In this document: piece by piece, positions 4,844-7,997 of the stretch
Numbering within the stretch: position 1 is the first letter of the stretch
Layout: each line of letters opens with the position of its first letter
Assembly (NCBI GenBank): GCA_009785655.1
Contig: WQVW01000062.1
Span: forward strand, 1-7,997
Reading direction: 5' to 3'
DNA from: Oscillospiraceae bacterium
GTDB taxonomy: Bacteria > Bacillota > Clostridia > Oscillospirales > Oscillospiraceae
DNA: 7,997 bases
Program-made: the position numbers and the translations under genes
The notes under the pieces: generated by a model
Databases searched by the model: none
Told to the model about the DNA's origin: nothing
Seen by the model: only the letters and a program-made list of their open reading frames with translations

Positions 4844-6082
4844 GTGCAAAAAAAGCAAGGTGTCTATGCCGTCGTTGCGGCAATAGCGATTCAGCTAGTG
4901 CTTGGGATTGCGTATATATGGAGCGTGTTCCAGACCGGCGTGGCGGACAGTATTTTCGGCGGCAATAACGCGGCTGCCAATCTTACTTTTTCGTTGTTGC
5001 TGCTTACCATGACCACAGGCAGCGTGATCGGCGGCAAGCTCGCCGTGAAGTATACCACGCGGCGCGTTGTATTCGCCGGCGGCATTATTGCCAGTGTGGG
5101 TTTTATCGCCGCTTCTTTTGTGACTGCAAATGTCGCCTGGCTGTTATGGCTGTCTTACGGCATCGTGGCCGGCACAGGCATGGGCTTTACATACTCTACA
5201 ACCATTGCCTGTGCGCAAAAATGGTATCCGCATAAAAAAGGACTGATCACTGGGTTGATTGTATTCGGCTTGGGTTTCGGCAGCGTTATATTCGCACCGG
5301 TTTTAGAGCTATTGATCTCCGCTTTCGGCGGAATCGGCACCGGTGAGACGCGGACGTTTTTGGTTCTGGGCGTGATCTCCCTGGTCGTATGCACTATCGG
5401 CAGCATTTTTATGAAAAACCCGCCCGAGGGATATATGTCTGATAAAATCGCCACAAAGAACTCCGCACAGCTGAAGCCGGTGCCTGACCGTTCTCCACGG
5501 GAAATGCTGAAAACCCCGCAATTTTACTTAACGATGGGGACTTTTCTGCTTGCTGTCATTGGCGGACTGATGATGATCGGGTTTGCAAGGCCAATCGCCG
5601 TCGCCCGCGGACTTGAGTCGATCGCGGCACTGGGTGTTGTGGCCATCGCCATGTTCAACTCAATCGGCCGCTTGATCTGGGGCATGGTCTGCGACAAGCT
5701 GGGTCGGATTCATACGATCATCATCCTGCTTTTAGGGACTGCGGTACTTTCGCTTTTCGTCAACCTGGCGGGGGGCTATTGGATTTTTGTTCTGCTTGCG
5801 TTGATCGGCTTCTTCTACGGCGGGCTTTTAAGCACCTTCCCTGCACTGACTGCGGATCTTTTTGGTGCAAAGCACATGGCGGCAAACTACGGATTTGTAT
5901 TGTTAGGGCTTGGTGTTGGCGCGCTTATTTCGTCTCAGTTAGGCGGGTATTACATGAATCTCGTCGATTACTCTGCTGATATCAATCTGATGTTTCCGGC
6001 GTTTGTCATTGCTTCCATCTGTGCTGCCGTCGGCATTGTGATGATGCTGATTTTGAAAGCGATGACAAAGCGAAAAGGGTAA
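4844..6082 (+). CDS. OFA-family MFS transporter
   Basis: This 412-aa membrane protein has about 12 predicted spans in two halves of six, split by a hydrophilic loop (about 190-222). OFA (oxalate/formate antiporter) landmarks are GIAYIWSVF (21-29), GIVAGTGMGFTYSTT (106-120), ACAQKWYPHKKGLITGL (122-138), NPPEGY (192-197) and GRLIWGMVCDKLGR in the second half. It should lie in the cytoplasmic membrane and move small organic anions by antiport or symport. Known family members carry oxalate/formate or other monocarboxylates, and many are unassigned. The start is the GTG at 4844, 9 nt after GGAGG (4830-4834). The AEC gene follows after 50 bp without a visible promoter or terminator, so the two are probably co-transcribed. 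Substrate not predicted. Confidence 0.88.
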   Translation: MQKKQGVYAVVAAIAIQLVLGIAYIWSVFQTGVADSIFGGNNAAANLTFSLLLLTMTTGSVIGGKLAVKYTTRRVVFAGGIIASVGFIAASFVTANVAWLLWLSYGIVAGTGMGFTYSTTIACAQKWYPHKKGLITGLIVFGLGFGSVIFAPVLELLISAFGGIGTGETRTFLVLGVISLVVCTIGSIFMKNPPEGYMSDKIATKNSAQLKPVPDRSPREMLKTPQFYLTMGTFLLAVIGGLMMIGFARPIAVARGLESIAALGVVAIAMFNSIGRLIWGMVCDKLGRIHTIIILLLGTAVLSLFVNLAGGYWIFVLLALIGFFYGGLLSTFPALTADLFGAKHMAANYGFVLLGLGVGALISSQLGGYYMNLVDYSADINLMFPAFVIASICAAVGIVMMLILKAMTKRKG

Positions 6083-6132
6083 CACGCGATTAAACAACGA
6101 ATATAAACTTGAAATGAGGAGCCTTTACATAT

Positions 6133-7047
6133 ATGGATATGCGGTTGATAATCAGCCAGATGGTCGTGCTTTTCATGTTGCTTGCCTTGGGCTACGTTGT
6201 AGGCAAAAAAGTGCTGTCGGCCGAGGCTGACAAGGTGTTGACAAGACTTGTTCTCGGGGTATCGGTGCCATGCACCATCTTAAACTCCGTAATGAACAAC
6301 GACATAGACGGGACGATTGGCGATGCCGCATTCTTCATGCTGATGACGTTGATTTTTTTCGCGGTCGCCCACCTGATCACCATTCCCTCCGTGCGTCTAT
6401 TGCGGGGCGCGAAAAAAGACCGGGGTGTCTATGCCTGTTCTGCCACTTTTGGCAACGTCGGATTTATGGGATTCCCTGCGACCTACGCTATTTTCGGGGC
6501 GGCATCCGCTTTTTATGTGGCACTGCTCAACATGCCGTTTACACTGCTGATGTTCTCCGTCGGCACCGCAATGATCGCGGGCAGTGGGGAGAAGATAAAC
6601 TTCAAAATCCTTTTAAACCCGGCGATGATCGCGGCGTATCTATCCATCCTGATCTTCGCCACCGGATTCCAGACCCCTACCATGATTGCCGACGCCGTGG
6701 GCATCGTCAGCGGCATCACAACGCCGGTTTCAATGATTGTCATCGGCTCTACTTTAGCCAAAATGCCGGTGAAAGACCTGTTTTCCGATTGGCGGATTTA
6801 CCCGGTGACGCTGTTAAAGCTCATCGTCATCCCCATCGTCACCTGGCTTGTGCTCAGACAATTTATCACCAATGATCTGATGCTGGGCGTTCTGGTCGTC
6901 CTCTCCGGAATGCCGACTGCGGCGACTGCCACGATGCTGGCGGTGGAGCACGGCAGTAACGAAAAGATTGCATCGGCCGTGACGTTCTTAACAACGCTGC
7001 TGTCCTGTGTGACGATCCCGCTGATTGTGTTTTTGCTGCTAACTTGA
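6133..7047 (+). CDS. AEC-family (auxin efflux carrier type) permease
   Basis: This 304-aa membrane protein has about ten hydrophobic spans. AEC landmarks are LVLGVSVPCTILNSV (39-53), the half-repeat signature ATFGNVGFMGFPATYAIFG (104-122), a central cytoplasmic loop near GSGEKINFK, and a C-terminal repeat with SGMPTAATATMLAVEHG and SAVTFLTTLL. Bacterial members include malate and other dicarboxylate permeases; the auxin name comes from plants and implies nothing here. The start at 6133 follows GAGGAG (6116-6121) by 11 nt; an alternative ATG at 6139 is 17 nt away and less likely. It probably shares a transcript with the OFA transporter, suggesting related organic-acid traffic, but the substrate is not determined. 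The gene ends at a TGA followed in the same frame by 40 further open codons. Confidence 0.9.
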   Translation: MDMRLIISQMVVLFMLLALGYVVGKKVLSAEADKVLTRLVLGVSVPCTILNSVMNNDIDGTIGDAAFFMLMTLIFFAVAHLITIPSVRLLRGAKKDRGVYACSATFGNVGFMGFPATYAIFGAASAFYVALLNMPFTLLMFSVGTAMIAGSGEKINFKILLNPAMIAAYLSILIFATGFQTPTMIADAVGIVSGITTPVSMIVIGSTLAKMPVKDLFSDWRIYPVTLLKLIVIPIVTWLVLRQFITNDLMLGVLVVLSGMPTAATATMLAVEHGSNEKIASAVTFLTTLLSCVTIPLIVFLLLT

Positions 7048-7170
7048 GTGGTAAAAGCATTTTATGTTTATTTATCATCTGTGACAGGGAATCCTCGATT
7101 GTTACCAGACGAAGTTGGTCGTATATTAAATATTGAACGAAATATTGATAGGCGCAATTATATCCGCTAA
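7048..7170 (+). other. 40-codon open frame of unknown status after the AEC gene
   Basis: Directly after the AEC stop codon, in the same frame, 40 sense codons run to a TAA at 7168. The encoded stretch includes NPRLLPDEVGRILNIERN and has a protein-like balance of hydrophobic and charged residues. A GTG at 7048 could start it but has no Shine-Dalgarno site. Codon use (TTA, ATA, CGA) is AT-richer than in the AEC gene. AEC proteins normally end where this one does, so it is not needed to complete the permease. It may be a decayed gene end, a small peptide or chance. Confidence 0.25.
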
Positions 7171-7189
7171 TAAGCATCATCCACAGACA

Positions 7190-7230
7190 AAAGCAGACGT
7201 CTCCCGTATGAGAGACGTCTGCTTTCTTCT
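7190..7230. terminator. Bidirectional hairpin terminator between convergent genes
   Basis: A perfect 14-bp stem (7190-7203 with 7212-7225, AAAGCAGACGTCTC and its complement) has the 8-nt loop CCGTATGA. The plus strand continues TTTCTTCT and the minus strand TTTTGTCTG, so both directions have a modest U-rich tail. It lies between the AEC gene (+) and the TrpB-like gene (-) and can end both transcripts. Confidence 0.85.
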
Positions 7231-7247
7231 AATGCTTTACTTATAGA

Positions 7248-7997
7248 TCAAAGATCCTCCGGTACGTTCGGCAAAGACGCGAATCCCCGTGCAAGGTCTT
7301 CGTCAGTCGGGATATTATCGGTCATTGCGCCTTCGTTGTATTGCATATACGCACCCAGGTCAAAGTATCCGGTGCCGGAAAGGCCGAACAGGATGGTCTT
7401 CGCTTCGCCTGTTTCTTTGCACTTTAACGCTTCATCAATCGTGGCACGGATGGCGTGTGCCGACTCTGGCGCGGGGAGTGTGCCTTCCACCCTGGCAAAT
7501 TGTACCGCCGCCTCAAACACAGATGTCTGATTGTATGACCGCGCCTCGTTAATGTATCCATCATGGTAGAGCTGGGATAAGATCGGACTCATGCCGTGAT
7601 ACCGCAATCCACCGGCGTGGCTGGACGATGGGATGAACTGCGCACCGACTGTATACATCTTGGCCAGCGGCGTAACCATCCCGGTGTCGCAGAAATCGTA
7701 AGCGAATCTGCCGCGGGTCATTGTCGGACAGGATGCTGGCTCCACCGCGAGGAAGTACGGCGCGTCTTTGCCCATCAGTTTATCTGTCATAAACGGCGCC
7801 ATCAGCCCGCCGAGGTTAGAGCCGCCGCCGGCACAACCGATGACAATATCGGGGTATTCGCCAATTTTCTCAAATGCGGTTCGCGCTTCAAGGCCGATCA
7901 CGGTTTGGTGCAGCAACACTTGGTTCAACACACTGCCCAGGACGTATTTGTACCCATCGGTGGTGACCGCCGCTTCCACCGCTTCAGATATCGCACA
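7248..7997 (-). CDS. TrpB2-like PLP-dependent enzyme, 5' partial (C-terminal half)
   Basis: The frame is open from the window edge (first codons read CAISEAVEAA) to a TGA at 7248, giving 249 residues of a family usually near 450 aa. Visible marks are LGSVLNQVLLHQTVIGLEA, the PLP phosphate-binding loop GCAGGGSN (54-61), AVEPASCPTMTRG, the long segment PSSSHAGGLRYHGM and the end LSGTGYFDL (206-214). These fit the TrpB2 (TrpB-like) branch of tryptophan synthase beta chains better than canonical TrpB1. In that branch some members make tryptophan from indole and serine and others have unclear roles. The catalytic lysine lies in the missing N-terminal half, so activity cannot be judged. The gene is convergent with the AEC gene and ends before the hairpin at 7190-7225. 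No trpA is in view. Confidence 0.9.
   Translation of the reverse strand, partial: CAISEAVEAAVTTDGYKYVLGSVLNQVLLHQTVIGLEARTAFEKIGEYPDIVIGCAGGGSNLGGLMAPFMTDKLMGKDAPYFLAVEPASCPTMTRGRFAYDFCDTGMVTPLAKMYTVGAQFIPSSSHAGGLRYHGMSPILSQLYHDGYINEARSYNQTSVFEAAVQFARVEGTLPAPESAHAIRATIDEALKCKETGEAKTILFGLSGTGYFDLGAYMQYNEGAMTDNIPTDEDLARGFASLPNVPEDL

Noticed and set aside
6270..6875. 201-aa plus-strand frame inside the AEC gene
   Set aside because: Shadow of the AEC gene in another frame. Its His- and Arg-rich composition is an artefact of GC-rich codons, and it has no start signals.

Overview
The window looks like the chromosome of a low-to-mid-GC Firmicute, most likely a gut-type member of Clostridia. The evidence is the rpsF-ssb-rpsR order, a cysteine-containing (zinc-type) S18, Shine-Dalgarno sites of AGGAGG type, near-consensus sigma-A promoters, and a T-box leader in front of a tRNA synthetase gene. 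Genus and species cannot be read from the sequence. No CRISPR array, tRNA, rRNA, transposase or phage gene is visible.

Layout. (1) 1-708, +: a stand-alone GlmU-like nucleotidyltransferase, cut at its 5' end by the window edge and closed by a strong hairpin terminator (795-838). (2) 837-1469: a small AT-richer accessory cassette with an 80-aa Xre-type repressor-like gene on the minus strand, a divergent consensus promoter, and an unrecognised 60-aa gene on the plus strand. (3) 1510-2637, +: the rpsF-ssb-rpsR operon, with its own consensus promoter and a leader hairpin carrying a CCG triplet, as expected for autoregulation by the S6:S18 dimer. (4) 2671-4735, +: a T-box riboswitch (candidate specifier GAC, acceptor-pairing UGGC, clear antiterminator/terminator switch) followed by aspS. 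(5) 2912-2976 and 4735-4816: short GC-rich palindromes of one REP-like family, on both sides of aspS. (6) 4844-7047, +: an OFA-type MFS transporter and an AEC-type permease in tandem. (7) 7048-7247: intergenic DNA with a 40-codon open frame of unknown status and a 14-bp perfect terminator hairpin. (8) 7248-7997, -: the C-terminal half of a TrpB2-like PLP enzyme, running off the window.

The core genes serve translation and single-stranded DNA binding. Two separate RNA devices control them: one senses free ribosomal proteins S6:S18, the other senses uncharged tRNA(Asp). The transporter pair probably handles organic anions, but no substrate can be assigned. I found no clear undescribed multi-gene system. 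The least explained parts are the HTH/60-aa cassette with its structured leader, the REP-like palindromes around aspS, and the open frame after the AEC gene.
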